In this document: one piece after another, positions 6,352 through 18,373 of the stretch
Layout: each line of letters opens with the position of its first letter
Position numbering within the stretch: position 1 is the stretch's first letter
From: an uncultured Bacilli bacterium
GTDB taxonomy: Bacteria; Bacillota_I; Bacilli_A; ML615J-28; CAG-313
Assembly (NCBI GenBank): GCA_904502205.1
Contig: CAJGDR010000010.1
Coordinates: 1 to 20,055 of the forward strand
Length of the DNA stretch: 20,055 nt
Direction of reading: 5' to 3'
Made by a program: the position numbers and the translations under genes
The notes under the pieces: generated by a model
Database searches by the model: none
Told to the model about the DNA's origin: nothing
Seen by the model: only the letters and a program-made list of their open reading frames with translations

Positions 6352-7053
6352 TTGATAATATTGACTTTTGCCGATTTTTATAAGAGGTTGTCGCCCAATA
6401 TTAAAGCATCAATTATTATAACGGTTATATTAGCAGTCTTAGTTTTAATAGTCGGTCATAAAGCCAAAAAACAAGACCCTAATAAACCATCAAAAGGACT
6501 GGTATTAGTTTTTGAAATTTTAATTGATTGGATTAATGGCATGTGTAAAGATAATCTAGGTCCTAGATGGAAAAAATATGCACCTATGATTGTGACGTTA
6601 GCATTGTTTATTTTTATTTCAAACATTAGTGGTATGTTTGGATTTAACAATCCAACGGCTAATATCGCAATAACAGTTGCACTTGGATTCATTAGTGCCT
6701 TTATGATTCAAGCTACTGCCATTAAAGAAAATGGCTTTAAAAATTATTTAAAAGGATTCTTAGATCCGTTCCCAATAATGTTACCGATAAATATCATATC
6801 AGAAATTGTTACACCATTTTCGCTAGGTATGCGTTTATTTGGTAATATCTTAAGTGGAAGTATTATTATGGCTTTGATTTATCAAAGTTTAGCATTATTA
6901 GAAATAGCATCAATTCCTGTTGGTGCAGTCTTAAGTGTTTTAGTTGCTCCTGTATTTCATGCAATATTTGATATATTCTTTGGTGCAATTCAAACATATG
7001 TATTTATCTTATTAACAATTATTTTTATATCTGGAAAAATGCCAGAAGAATAG
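6352..7053 (+). CDS. atpB: ATP synthase Fo subunit a
   Basis: Subunit a forms the two half-channels that carry the coupling ion to and from the c ring. The 233-residue membrane protein has the essential arginine at Arg161 in MRLFGN (Arg210 in E. coli) and the C-terminal block with GAIQTYVFILLTIIF, whose Gln matches the conserved Gln252 of E. coli. The start is a TTG: the SD AAAGAGGGTG (6337-6346) ends 5 bases before it and no ATG lies near. A second TTG at 6361 fits less well. The sodium-type c subunit encoded next implies that the channel carries Na+, but I see nothing in subunit a alone that decides this. Confidence 0.94.
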   Translation: MIILTFADFYKRLSPNIKASIIITVILAVLVLIVGHKAKKQDPNKPSKGLVLVFEILIDWINGMCKDNLGPRWKKYAPMIVTLALFIFISNISGMFGFNNPTANIAITVALGFISAFMIQATAIKENGFKNYLKGFLDPFPIMLPINIISEIVTPFSLGMRLFGNILSGSIIMALIYQSLALLEIASIPVGAVLSVLVAPVFHAIFDIFFGAIQTYVFILLTIIFISGKMPEE

Positions 7054-7074
7054 AATTTAGGGAGGAATTTAAAA

Positions 7075-7362
7075 ATGATGAATTTATTAACACAAGTATT
7101 TATGTTCTTAGCAGAAGCTATGTCAACAGGCGAAGGTTTAAAATATTTAGGTGCTGGTATTGGTGCTGGTCTTGCTGTATTTACAGGGTTTGGTACTGGT
7201 CTTGGACAAGCAAATGCAGCTGGTAAAGCAGTTGAAGCAGTTGGTCGTCAACCTGAAGCAGTAGGTGCTATTCGTTCTACAATGATCATGGGTCAAGCGG
7301 TTGCTGAAACAACTGGTATCTATGGTTTCGTTACAGCTATTTTATTAATTTTCGTATTCTAG
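7075..7362 (+). CDS. atpE: ATP synthase Fo subunit c with Na+-binding signature
   Basis: A 95-residue hairpin of two membrane helices with a Gly/Ala-rich first helix ([20 protein letters not shown]), the polar loop GRQPEA (57-62) that touches F1, and the ion-binding carboxylate Glu78 in the second helix. Gln45, Val76, Glu78, Thr79, Thr80 and Tyr83 correspond by spacing to Gln32, Val63, Glu65, Ser66, Thr67 and Tyr70 of the Ilyobacter tartaricus Na+ ring (33 residues between Gln and Glu in both). Thr for Ser66 is conservative. A Na+-translocating enzyme is therefore likely. An SD GGGAGGA ends 9 bases before the ATG. The intergenic SD is strong, as expected for a subunit needed in about ten copies. 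An alternative ATG lies one codon in. Confidence 0.96.
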   Translation: MMNLLTQVFMFLAEAMSTGEGLKYLGAGIGAGLAVFTGFGTGLGQANAAGKAVEAVGRQPEAVGAIRSTMIMGQAVAETTGIYGFVTAILLIFVF

Positions 7363-7371
7363 GAGTAAATA

Positions 7372-7921
7372 ATGGATCAAGCCGCTGAAAGTGTCAAAAA
7401 TGCAATAATGAATGGAATCGATCTAATTCGTGAAGGTGCTGGTGTTGACATTACAAGTGCGACTTTTATTATTCAAATTTGTGCAACATTATTTTTATTT
7501 TTAATAGTTAGATTTAAATGTTGGAACATTGTAACAAGCTTTTTAGAAAAAAGAAAAGAAGCTGTTCAAGTTGCAATTGATAATAAAAATCAATTAGAAC
7601 TTGAAAGTAAAGCATTACAAGAACAATCTTCACACTTAATTGAAGATGCTAAAAATGAAGCAACTACATTAGTACAAGATGCTAGAAAACTTGCCAATGT
7701 TGAAAAAGATAAAATTATTAATGACGCAAAACAAGAAGCTGAAAGACTTCTTAATAATGCTAATCAACAAGTTGAACAAATGAAACAAGATGTTCAAGAA
7801 GACATTAAAAATGAAATAATTGAGGTTGCATACCTTTTATCAGAAAAGATTACTAAATCACATATTGATAGAACAAAAGATCAAGAATTGGTTCAAGAAT
7901 TCTTAAAAGAGGAACTTGCTA

Positions 7922-7929
<8 letters not shown>
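7372..7929 (+). CDS. atpF: ATP synthase Fo subunit b
   Basis: Subunit b is the peripheral stalk that keeps F1 from turning with the rotor. The 185-residue protein has an amphipathic N-terminal lead (1-28), one membrane helix (about 30-47), then a long, charged Glu/Lys/Gln-rich coiled coil (from KRKEAVQVAI onward), with a C-terminal region that should bind delta. The N-terminal extension before the membrane helix is somewhat long. The atpE stop TAG is part of the SD (TAGGAG), and the ATG follows 9 bases after that stop. Confidence 0.93.
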
Positions 7930-9954
<2,025 letters not shown>

Positions 9955-9963
9955 GAGGACAAT

Positions 9964-10839
9964 ATGGCAACATCAATGCGAGCTGTTAAGCTTAGAATAA
10001 CTGCGACAAAGAAAACATCGCAAATCACTAAAGCAATGAATATGATTTCCGCATCGAAACTAAAAAATGCCGAACGTCATATTAAAGATTATCGACCATT
10101 TTTAGAAAAGATTGAAGAAATTCTAGCAAACATTATGCAAGATCAACAAGCTCTAAGTGATGTTGATAGTATATTCTTAAAGCCTAGAGAGATTAAAAAA
10201 ATATGTTACATTGTTATATCATCAGATAAAGGTTTAGCTGGTGCATTTAACATAAACGTTTTAAAAGAACTAAAGAAAAATATTGAAGAACTACCAAAAG
10301 GTATTGACTATACAGTAGCTTCGATTGGATTAAAATCATTTAATTTTGTTGTTAAAAATAACTATAATAAATTTAATGAAAAACCAATCTTTATAAGAGA
10401 TGATGTTGAATTCCATGAAATGACAGAGTTCGTTAGAAGCATTGTTGTCGGTTATATCTTAGGAAGTTTTGATGAAGTTAGAGTAATTTATAATCATTAT
10501 ATAAACACTTTAATTCAAAACGTAAAGGTATCAAAATTATTACCAATTGTTGAAATCAATAAACAATGTACTAATTCTAATTATGAATATGATGGTAAAA
10601 TGGAAGATATTTTGAACATGGTTTTACCGATTTATATTGAAAATTTAGTATATGGATTTATATTAGATTCGAAAGCTAGTGAACATGCATCGCGTATGAA
10701 CTCGATGAAAAAAGCTACTGATAATGCAACTGAAGTTGTTGGCAAACTTGAACTTTTGTACAACCGTGCAAGACAACAAGCCATTACTTTAGAGCTTACA
10801 GATATTATCGGTGGTGCTAGTGTAATTAATAAAAAATAG
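9964..10839 (+). CDS. atpG: ATP synthase F1 subunit gamma
   Basis: Gamma is the central shaft that turns inside the alpha/beta ring and transmits torque from the c ring. The 291-residue protein shows the two conserved ends that form the coiled coil: the N-terminal block with RITATKKTSQITKAMNMISASK, and the C-terminal block with SEHASRMNSMKKATDNA followed by LYNRARQQAITLELTDIIGGA. The middle (about 80-200) has SSDKGLAGAFN, the usual start of the Rossmann-like domain. The SD AGGAGG (9953-9958) overlaps the atpA stop TAG. Confidence 0.97.
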   Translation: MATSMRAVKLRITATKKTSQITKAMNMISASKLKNAERHIKDYRPFLEKIEEILANIMQDQQALSDVDSIFLKPREIKKICYIVISSDKGLAGAFNINVLKELKKNIEELPKGIDYTVASIGLKSFNFVVKNNYNKFNEKPIFIRDDVEFHEMTEFVRSIVVGYILGSFDEVRVIYNHYINTLIQNVKVSKLLPIVEINKQCTNSNYEYDGKMEDILNMVLPIYIENLVYGFILDSKASEHASRMNSMKKATDNATEVVGKLELLYNRARQQAITLELTDIIGGASVINKK

Positions 10840-12255
<1,416 letters not shown>

Positions 12256-12645
12256 ATGAGACTATCAATTGTAACTCCTAAGGGTAAGTATTATGATGAT
12301 GTTGTTGATTATGTTGTAATTGATGGTGATAATGGTCAACTTGCAATTTTAGAAAATCACGCACCAATTGTTGTTTCAATAACTTTAGGATTTGTTAAAA
12401 GAGTTATTAAAGAACAAGAATATTACTACATCGTTGAAGGTGGAATCGTTGAATACCAAAACAATGTGGTAAATATCATTGCTGGAGAAATCAACTATGG
12501 TGAAACATTAGAACAAGCTAAAGCAAATTTTGATAAAATGCGTGAAAATCAAAGACAAGAAAATAATCGTAAACTTATTGATTTTACAAAACTCGAAAGA
12601 GATCTTGCTAAAAACATTAAAGAAATTAATGCATCAAAACTATAA
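12256..12645 (+). CDS. atpC: ATP synthase F1 subunit epsilon
   Basis: Epsilon sits on the rotor foot and can extend its C-terminal helices to inhibit ATP hydrolysis. The 129-residue protein has the N-terminal beta sandwich (about 1-85, with DGDNGQLAILENHAPIVVSI) and a C-terminal helical hairpin rich in Arg, Gln and Glu (about 90-129), so the inhibitory arm is present. The ATG follows the atpD stop with no gap, and the SD AGAGGCG lies inside the atpD end. A terminator follows at once, which ends the operon. Confidence 0.94.
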   Translation: MRLSIVTPKGKYYDDVVDYVVIDGDNGQLAILENHAPIVVSITLGFVKRVIKEQEYYYIVEGGIVEYQNNVVNIIAGEINYGETLEQAKANFDKMRENQRQENNRKLIDFTKLERDLAKNIKEINASKL

Positions 12646-12646
12646 T

Positions 12647-12677
12647 AGCAGTATTTTACAATACTGCTTTTTCTTTT
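12647..12677 (+). terminator. Rho-independent terminator of the atp operon
   Basis: A perfect 9-bp stem AGCAGTATT/AATACTGCT (12647-12655 with 12660-12668) with a 4-base loop, followed by TTTTTCTTTT. It begins 2 bases after the atpC stop. Confidence 0.93.
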
Positions 12678-12692
12678 AAAGTAATCAATTAA

Positions 12693-12721
12693 TGGACAAA
12701 ATTAGCAAATTCGTTTATAAT
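12693..12721 (+). promoter_or_regulatory. Promoter of the aromatic amino acid operon
   Basis: TGGACA (12693-12698), a 17-base spacer and TATAAT (12716-12721). The start would fall near 12728, leaving a leader of about 22 bases. That is too short for a T-box, riboswitch or peptide attenuator. A short AT palindrome, ATAATA-AG-TATTAT (12717-12730), covers the -10 box and the start. Confidence 0.75.
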
Positions 12722-12750
12722 AAGTATTATGAGTAAAATTAGGTGAAGTT

Positions 12751-13935
12751 ATGATCAATCAAAAAAATTATGAATTAGGTTCAAAATCATCAGCTATTCG
12801 AGAATTATTTGAATATGGTAAACAAAGAAAACAAGAAATTGGCGAAGATTTAGTTTATGATTTTAGTATCGGTAATCCAAGCGTAGAAAGTCCTAGTATT
12901 GTAAATGAAACATTAGTTAAACTAATACAAAATACTAATCCCACAATTCTACACGGTTATACAAGTGCAGCAGGTGATTTGAATGTTCGAAAAAGTATCG
13001 CAGCATACTTAAACGACAAATATCAAATGAATACTAATGAATCACTAATATATTTAACAGTAGGTGCAGCAGCATCACTTACAATAAGCTTAAATGCTTT
13101 ATTAAATGAAGGCGATGAAGTAATTGTCTTTTCACCTTTTTTTCCAGAATATAAAGTATTTACAGAAAGTGCAAAAGGTATTATAAAAGTTGTATCACCA
13201 ATGATACCTTCATTTCAACCAAGTTTAATTGAATTAGAAAAACAAATTACGAAAAATACAAAAGTAGTAATTATTAATTCGCCAAATAATCCAACTGGGG
13301 TTATTTATAATGAAGAAACAATCAAACAAATTGCTGAAATATTAAATAATAAACAAAAAGAATTTAATCAAAATATATATATATTATCAGATGAACCATA
13401 TCGTGAATTAGTGTATAGTGAGACTCATCCTGTAAATATTATGAAATATTATCATAATGTTTTAGTATGTTATTCTTTTAGTAAATCATTATCACTTCCT
13501 GGTGAAAGAATCGGATATATTCAAGTATCAGAAAAATGTACAAATGCTAAAGAAGTATTTACAACTATTTGTGGTAGCGGAAGAAGTTTAGGTTTTATTT
13601 GTGCACCAAGCTTATTCCAATATATGATTCCACATATTTTAGGATATACTTCTAATATAAATGTATATAGACAAAATCGTGATTTACTATATAATGCTTT
13701 AACAAAGATTGGTTATCAAGTTGTAAAACCAGATGGTGCTTTTTATCTTTTTGTAAAAGCTTTAGAACAAGATGCTTTCAAATTTTCTGAACAAGCAAAA
13801 AAACATGAGTTATTAATTGTTCCAAGTGATTCATTTGGTTATCCGGGATATGTTAGAATTTCATATTGTGTTAAAACTGAACAAATTATAAATGCAATTC
13901 CAGCATTTGAAAAATTATACAATGATTATAAATAG
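12751..13935 (+). CDS. Class I/II PLP-dependent aminotransferase (probably aromatic/aspartate type)
   Basis: A 394-residue fold type I aminotransferase. The lysine that binds pyridoxal phosphate is Lys245 in SFSKSLSLPGERIGY; INSPNNPTGV carries the substrate-pocket asparagine, and SDEPYRELVY the Asp and Tyr that hold the cofactor. Being the first gene of an operon that makes phenylpyruvate and probably 4-hydroxyphenylpyruvate, its likely role is the last transamination to Phe and Tyr. Relatives with similar motifs act on aspartate or alanine, so the substrate is inferred from context. The ATG follows the SD AGGTGA (12741-12746) by 4 bases, and its own TAG stop forms part of the pheA SD. Confidence 0.88.
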   Translation: MINQKNYELGSKSSAIRELFEYGKQRKQEIGEDLVYDFSIGNPSVESPSIVNETLVKLIQNTNPTILHGYTSAAGDLNVRKSIAAYLNDKYQMNTNESLIYLTVGAAASLTISLNALLNEGDEVIVFSPFFPEYKVFTESAKGIIKVVSPMIPSFQPSLIELEKQITKNTKVVIINSPNNPTGVIYNEETIKQIAEILNNKQKEFNQNIYILSDEPYRELVYSETHPVNIMKYYHNVLVCYSFSKSLSLPGERIGYIQVSEKCTNAKEVFTTICGSGRSLGFICAPSLFQYMIPHILGYTSNINVYRQNRDLLYNALTKIGYQVVKPDGAFYLFVKALEQDAFKFSEQAKKHELLIVPSDSFGYPGYVRISYCVKTEQIINAIPAFEKLYNDYK

Positions 13936-13943
13936 GTGATTCT

Positions 13944-15023
13944 ATGAATAATGTTAGAAAACAAATAAATGAAATCGATCAAAAAATGGCCAAGCTTTTT
14001 GAAGAAAGAATGAACTGTGCAAAAAAGATTGCTGAATATAAAGCTGAACATGCTTTACCAATTTATGATGCAACAAGAGAAAAAGAATTAATAACTAATA
14101 ATTCTAAATATATTGAAAGCGATGAAATTAGAGAATATTATGTTGATTTTTTACAAAACACAATGAATATTTCTAAACGTTATCAAGCAAGATTAATTGA
14201 AGGTTTAAAAGTTGCTTATAGTGGTGTTAAAGGAGCTTTTGCTTATATAGCAAGTACTAAGATGTTTCCTAATGCAACATACGTTGCTTATAAAGATTTT
14301 GTTAGTGCTTATAATGCAGTTGTGAATGGTGAATGTGATACTTGTGTATTACCTTTAGAAAATAGTTATGCGGGTGAGGTTGGAAATGTAATGGATTTAA
14401 TATTTTCAGGTCCTCTTCATGTTAACCAAGTTAAAGAAATCGCTATTACACAAAATTTAGTTGGTATAAAAGGTTCAAGACTTGAAGATATAAAAAAAGT
14501 AATTAGTCATGAACAAGCACTAAATCAATGTAATGAATATATTACAAAAAAAGGTTTTATTACTGAAGAAGCAACAAATACTGCTGTTGCTGCTAAAATG
14601 GTTGCAGATTCATGTGATTTAACTTTAGCTGCAATCGCATCAACTGATGCAGTTAATTTATATAATTTAGAAATTCTAGAATCAAATATTAATTCTAGTA
14701 ATAATAATACTACACGCTTTGGTGCTTTCACTAAAGCACAAAACAAAGAACTTGTTAATAATAAAATGGGTGAATACACAATTTTAGTATTTACAGTAAA
14801 AAATGAAGCAGGTGCTTTAGCAAAAACATTAAACATTATCGGTTCATACGGCTACAATATGCGTACACTACGTAGTAGACCAATGAAAGATTTAATTTGG
14901 AATTATTATTTTTATGTTGAATTGGAAGGCTCAATTTCATCTGAAAATGGTCAAGACATGTTAAATGCATTAAAAGTATTTTGTGATAAATTAAAAGTCG
15001 TAGGAACGTATTTTAATAATTGA
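13944..15023 (+). CDS. pheA: Bifunctional chorismate mutase / prephenate dehydratase (P-protein)
   Basis: A 359-residue fusion that turns chorismate into prephenate and then phenylpyruvate. Residues 1-80 are an AroQ-type chorismate mutase helix bundle (VRKQINEIDQKMAKLFEERM, then the KIAEYK and ATREKELI segments). About 88-275 is prephenate dehydratase, with PLENSYAGEV and the catalytic TRF triad (257-259). The last ~80 residues are an ACT domain with GALAKTLNIIGSYGYNM and SRP, which in this family binds Phe for feedback inhibition. The usual ESRP reads RSRP here, which could alter Phe sensing. It ends in TGA, showing that TGA is a stop codon in this genome. That stop is built into the aroB SD (TGAGGT). 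Confidence 0.94.
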   Translation: MNNVRKQINEIDQKMAKLFEERMNCAKKIAEYKAEHALPIYDATREKELITNNSKYIESDEIREYYVDFLQNTMNISKRYQARLIEGLKVAYSGVKGAFAYIASTKMFPNATYVAYKDFVSAYNAVVNGECDTCVLPLENSYAGEVGNVMDLIFSGPLHVNQVKEIAITQNLVGIKGSRLEDIKKVISHEQALNQCNEYITKKGFITEEATNTAVAAKMVADSCDLTLAAIASTDAVNLYNLEILESNINSSNNNTTRFGAFTKAQNKELVNNKMGEYTILVFTVKNEAGALAKTLNIIGSYGYNMRTLRSRPMKDLIWNYYFYVELEGSISSENGQDMLNALKVFCDKLKVVGTYFNN

Positions 15024-15031
15024 GGTAAATT

Positions 15032-16030
15032 ATGAAACTAACAGTTACTTATAATAATTTAGAATATGATGTTATAATTGAAAGAAATAGCTTAGATAAA
15101 GCAAGTACTTATCTAAATTTAAATCGTAAAGTATTAGTTGTAACTGATAGTTTAGTTCCAACAATATATGCGAAAAAAGTTTTAGAACAAGCTAAAACTG
15201 GTTATTTATATGTTATAGAATCTGGAGAAAAATCTAAAAATCTTGAAAACTATACTAAAATTATTGACTATTTAATTCAAAAAGAATTTTCAAGATCTGA
15301 TTGTATTGTTGCAGTTGGTGGTGGTGTAGTTGGTGATCTTGCAGGGTTTGTTTCAAGTACTTATATGCGAGGAATTGACTTTTATAATATTCCAACAACA
15401 TTACTTGCTCAAGTAGATTCATCAATTGGTGGAAAAACTGCAATTGATTATAATGGTATTAAAAATGTAGTTGGAGCATTTTATCCTCCAATGAAAGTAT
15501 TGATTGATCCAGAAACTCTAAAAACACTTGATAATCGACAACTACATTCAGGATTAGTTGAAGCTATCAAAATGTCTCTTACATCAAATAAAGATTTGTT
15601 TGAGTTAATTGAAAAATCAACTGACTTAAATGAAGACTTAGAACAAATTATAATAGAAGCTTTAAAAATAAAAAAAGCAGTAGTTGAAATTGATCCTAAA
15701 GAACAAAACTTACGAAGAATTTTAAACTTTGGTCATACAATTGGTCATGCTATTGAAAGTTCTGGTAAATTTAATGATTTATTACATGGTGAAGCTGTAG
15801 GAATTGGAATGTTGTATTTTTCATCAACAAATGTAAAAAACAGATTATTAAAAGTATTAGAAAAATATAACTTACCAACTACGATTAATCTAACACAAAC
15901 TGAATTAATGAAATATATAAATTTAGATAAAAAAAGATCCGGCAATAAAATTACAATTGTTAAAGTTGATGAAATCGGATCATACATTTTAGAAAAAATC
16001 AATTTAGAAGAAATCAAAAATTATTTATAG
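15032..16030 (+). CDS. aroB: 3-dehydroquinate synthase
   Basis: AroB converts DAHP to 3-dehydroquinate, the second step of the shikimate pathway, using NAD+ and a divalent metal. The 332-residue protein has the NAD loop VAVGGGVVGDLAGF, the block PTTLLAQVDSSIGGKTAID, and the metal ligands Glu177 (LVEAIK), His235 (NFGHTIGHAIE) and His252 (LLHGEAVG), with the Arg/Asn pair in LRRILNFGH. It is slightly shorter than the usual 350-360 residues, mainly at the C-terminus, but all active-site elements are present. The gap to aroC is 9 bases. Confidence 0.96.
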   Translation: MKLTVTYNNLEYDVIIERNSLDKASTYLNLNRKVLVVTDSLVPTIYAKKVLEQAKTGYLYVIESGEKSKNLENYTKIIDYLIQKEFSRSDCIVAVGGGVVGDLAGFVSSTYMRGIDFYNIPTTLLAQVDSSIGGKTAIDYNGIKNVVGAFYPPMKVLIDPETLKTLDNRQLHSGLVEAIKMSLTSNKDLFELIEKSTDLNEDLEQIIIEALKIKKAVVEIDPKEQNLRRILNFGHTIGHAIESSGKFNDLLHGEAVGIGMLYFSSTNVKNRLLKVLEKYNLPTTINLTQTELMKYINLDKKRSGNKITIVKVDEIGSYILEKINLEEIKNYL

Positions 16031-16039
16031 GAGGAAGCT

Positions 16040-17125
16040 ATGCGTAATACAATAGGTGATAATCTAACGTTAACTCTTTTTGGTGAAAGCCATGGACCAT
16101 TAATTGGTACAGTTTTAGATGGCATTACACCAGGTATTTTAGTTGATGAAGAATTTATTAAAGAAATGTTAGCTAAAAGAAGACCACAAAAAGATATTGA
16201 AACACCAAGAGTTGAAAAAGATGATTTTGAAATCGTAAGTGGTGTATTTAATGGTTTTACAACTGGTGCTCCTCTTACAATCTTAATAAAAAATCAAAAT
16301 ATAATTAGTAAAGATTATAATGAACTTCAAAGCATTATGAGACCATCTCATGCTGATTATACAGCATATGTTAAATATCAAGGGTTTAATGATTACCGTG
16401 GTGGTGGTCATTTCTCAGGTCGTTTAACTGCAGGAATTGTTGCAGTTGGTTCGATTTTAATTAAAGCATTAAGAGAAAAAGGTATTTATATTGGAACACA
16501 TATTAAAAAGTGTGGATCAGTTGTTGATTCTGATTTTTCACTAAATGCTTTAGAAGTAAAAACATTAATTAATAAAACATTTCCAGTAATTGATAATATT
16601 GAAGAAGATATTAAAAATGAAATCAAAAATGCTAAAGATAATAACGATTCAATAGGTGGCATTTTACAAACAGCAATTATTGGACTTCCTGCTGGACTTG
16701 GTTCAGAATGGTTTTCATCGGTCGAAGGAAAAATCGCAAATGCTTGTTTTTCAATAGGTGGAGTAAAGGGAATTGAATTTGGAAAAGGATTCGAATTTGC
16801 AACATCACACGCCTCAGTTGTAAACGACCAAATTTATACAAGTGAAAATGGTGTAAAAACATATACAAATAATAATGGTGGAATTAACGGTGGTATAACT
16901 AATGGAATGCCAGTTGTATTTAATTTAGCTGTAAAACCAACACCATCGATTAAAAAACAACAAAAAACATTAAATGTAAAAACAATGGAAAATGTTAACT
17001 TAGAATTAAATGGAAGACATGATCCAGCTATTATTAGAAGAATGTCTGTTGTTATTGATTCAATAGTTGCATTTGTTGTATGTGATTTATTAAAAGAAAA
17101 ATATGGAGAAAACTTTTTAAAATAA
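16040..17125 (+). CDS. aroC: Chorismate synthase
   Basis: AroC removes phosphate from EPSP to give chorismate, with reduced FMN as cofactor. The 361-residue protein has the family landmarks: GESHGPLIG near the N-terminus, RPSHADYT, YRGGGHFSGRLTA (where many family members read RGGGRxSARET), NGGINGGITNGMP, and RHDPAIIRRM near the end. Both invariant active-site histidines (in GESHG and RPSHAD) are present. The SD AGGAGG (16029-16034) overlaps the aroB TAG stop, and 12 bases separate it from the next gene. Confidence 0.96.
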   Translation: MRNTIGDNLTLTLFGESHGPLIGTVLDGITPGILVDEEFIKEMLAKRRPQKDIETPRVEKDDFEIVSGVFNGFTTGAPLTILIKNQNIISKDYNELQSIMRPSHADYTAYVKYQGFNDYRGGGHFSGRLTAGIVAVGSILIKALREKGIYIGTHIKKCGSVVDSDFSLNALEVKTLINKTFPVIDNIEEDIKNEIKNAKDNNDSIGGILQTAIIGLPAGLGSEWFSSVEGKIANACFSIGGVKGIEFGKGFEFATSHASVVNDQIYTSENGVKTYTNNNGGINGGITNGMPVVFNLAVKPTPSIKKQQKTLNVKTMENVNLELNGRHDPAIIRRMSVVIDSIVAFVVCDLLKEKYGENFLK

Positions 17126-17137
17126 AAGGAGGATATT

Positions 17138-18373
17138 ATGAAATATGGTCTAATCGGTGAACATTTAGGACATAGTTTTTCTAAAGAGATTCACGAATCA
17201 ATTAGTGATTATGAATATATGCTTAAAGAAATCAGTAAAGATCAACTTGATAGTTTCATGAAAACTAAAGACTTTAAAGGTATTAATGTAACTATTCCAT
17301 ATAAAGAAAAAGTAATACCATACTTAGACTATATTGATCCATCCGCACAAGCAATTAATGCTGTAAATACTATTGTAAATAAAAATGGTAAACTTTATGG
17401 ATATAATACCGACTTTTTAGGTTTAAGAGATTTAATCTTAAAATCAAATGTTAAAGTTAAAGATCAAAAAGTTTTAATCCTTGGAAGTGGTGGAACATCA
17501 AAGACTGCTTTAGCTGTTTTTAAACATTTAGAAGCAGGTGAAATTAAAATTGTTTCAACTAATCCAACTGAAGATAAAATATCATATGAAGATGCTGTTA
17601 CTCTTCATAATGATGCCAATATCATTTTAAACGCAACACCTGTTGGGATGTTTCCTAACAATCAAGACTTAATTATTGATATAAACCGCTTCAATAATTT
17701 AAAAGCTGTTTTTGATGTAATATATAATCCATTAAAAACAAAACTAGTTCAAGCAGCTATTGCTAAGGGAATAAAAGCTTATGGTGGTTTATATATGTTA
17801 GTAGCTCAAGCTGTTTATGCATGTTGTATTTTTAAAGATATTGAACTAAAACAAGAAGTTATTAATGAAGTTTATACAAAACTAAAAAAACAAAAAAGAA
17901 ATATTGTTTTAATTGGAATGCCATCATGTGGTAAATCAACAATTGGTAGAAATCTTGCAAAAAAACTAAATAAAGAATTTGTTGATATTGATAAAGAAAT
18001 TGAAAAAGAAATTGGTACATCAATTAAAACATTTATTGAATTAAGTGGTGAAGATGCATTTAGAAAATTAGAAACAGAAGTAACGTATAAATTTTCTAAA
18101 CTAAACAATCTAGTTATATCTACTGGTGGTGGAGTAATTAAACGTCAAATTAATATTGATAATTTAAAACAAAACGGTAAAATTATTTTTATTGATAGAC
18201 CTCTAGATTTACTTAAACCAACAAGCTCAAGACCACTGACAAATGATATAGAAAAGTTAAGAAAAACATATTCTGAACGTTATGACATATATATAAAATC
18301 AGCTGATTTAGTTATAATAAATGATCAAGAATTTGATGAATGTGTTCACAAAATATATCACGAGGTAAAATAA
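17138..18373 (+). CDS. aroEK: Fused shikimate dehydrogenase (AroE) - shikimate kinase (AroK)
   Basis: A 411-residue fusion of two consecutive shikimate-pathway enzymes. Residues 1-245 are AroE: GHSFSK (11-16) for shikimate, NVTIPYKEKV with catalytic Lys56, NAVNT, YNTDFLG with Asp92, and the NADP loop GSGGTSKTA. After a very short basic linker (KLKKQKRN, about 246-253) the AroK part has the P-loop GMPSCGKST (260-268), Asp285 (DIDKEIE), Arg309 (GEDAFRKLE) and GGG (330-332), then SSRPLT in the lid. No stop or frameshift separates the halves, and both active sites look intact. The fusion would convert 3-dehydroshikimate to shikimate 3-phosphate in one polypeptide. Its stop overlaps the aroQ start (TAATG). 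Confidence 0.95.
   Translation: MKYGLIGEHLGHSFSKEIHESISDYEYMLKEISKDQLDSFMKTKDFKGINVTIPYKEKVIPYLDYIDPSAQAINAVNTIVNKNGKLYGYNTDFLGLRDLILKSNVKVKDQKVLILGSGGTSKTALAVFKHLEAGEIKIVSTNPTEDKISYEDAVTLHNDANIILNATPVGMFPNNQDLIIDINRFNNLKAVFDVIYNPLKTKLVQAAIAKGIKAYGGLYMLVAQAVYACCIFKDIELKQEVINEVYTKLKKQKRNIVLIGMPSCGKSTIGRNLAKKLNKEFVDIDKEIEKEIGTSIKTFIELSGEDAFRKLETEVTYKFSKLNNLVISTGGGVIKRQINIDNLKQNGKIIFIDRPLDLLKPTSSRPLTNDIEKLRKTYSERYDIYIKSADLVIINDQEFDECVHKIYHEVK

Noticed and set aside
12729..12746. Five-codon frame MSKIR before the aminotransferase, as a leader peptide
   Set aside because: It has no aromatic codons, no SD and starts almost at the predicted transcript start; no attenuator hairpins follow.
13944..15040. 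TGA read as Trp (Mycoplasma code)
   Set aside because: Trp is written TGG throughout, and TGA ends pheA exactly before aroB's SD and start, so the standard code applies.
18340..18372. Upstream ATG extending AroQ by 11 residues
   Set aside because: The extension lies fully in the aroEK end, has no SD and does not match the family; MKILVINGPN is the normal N-terminus.
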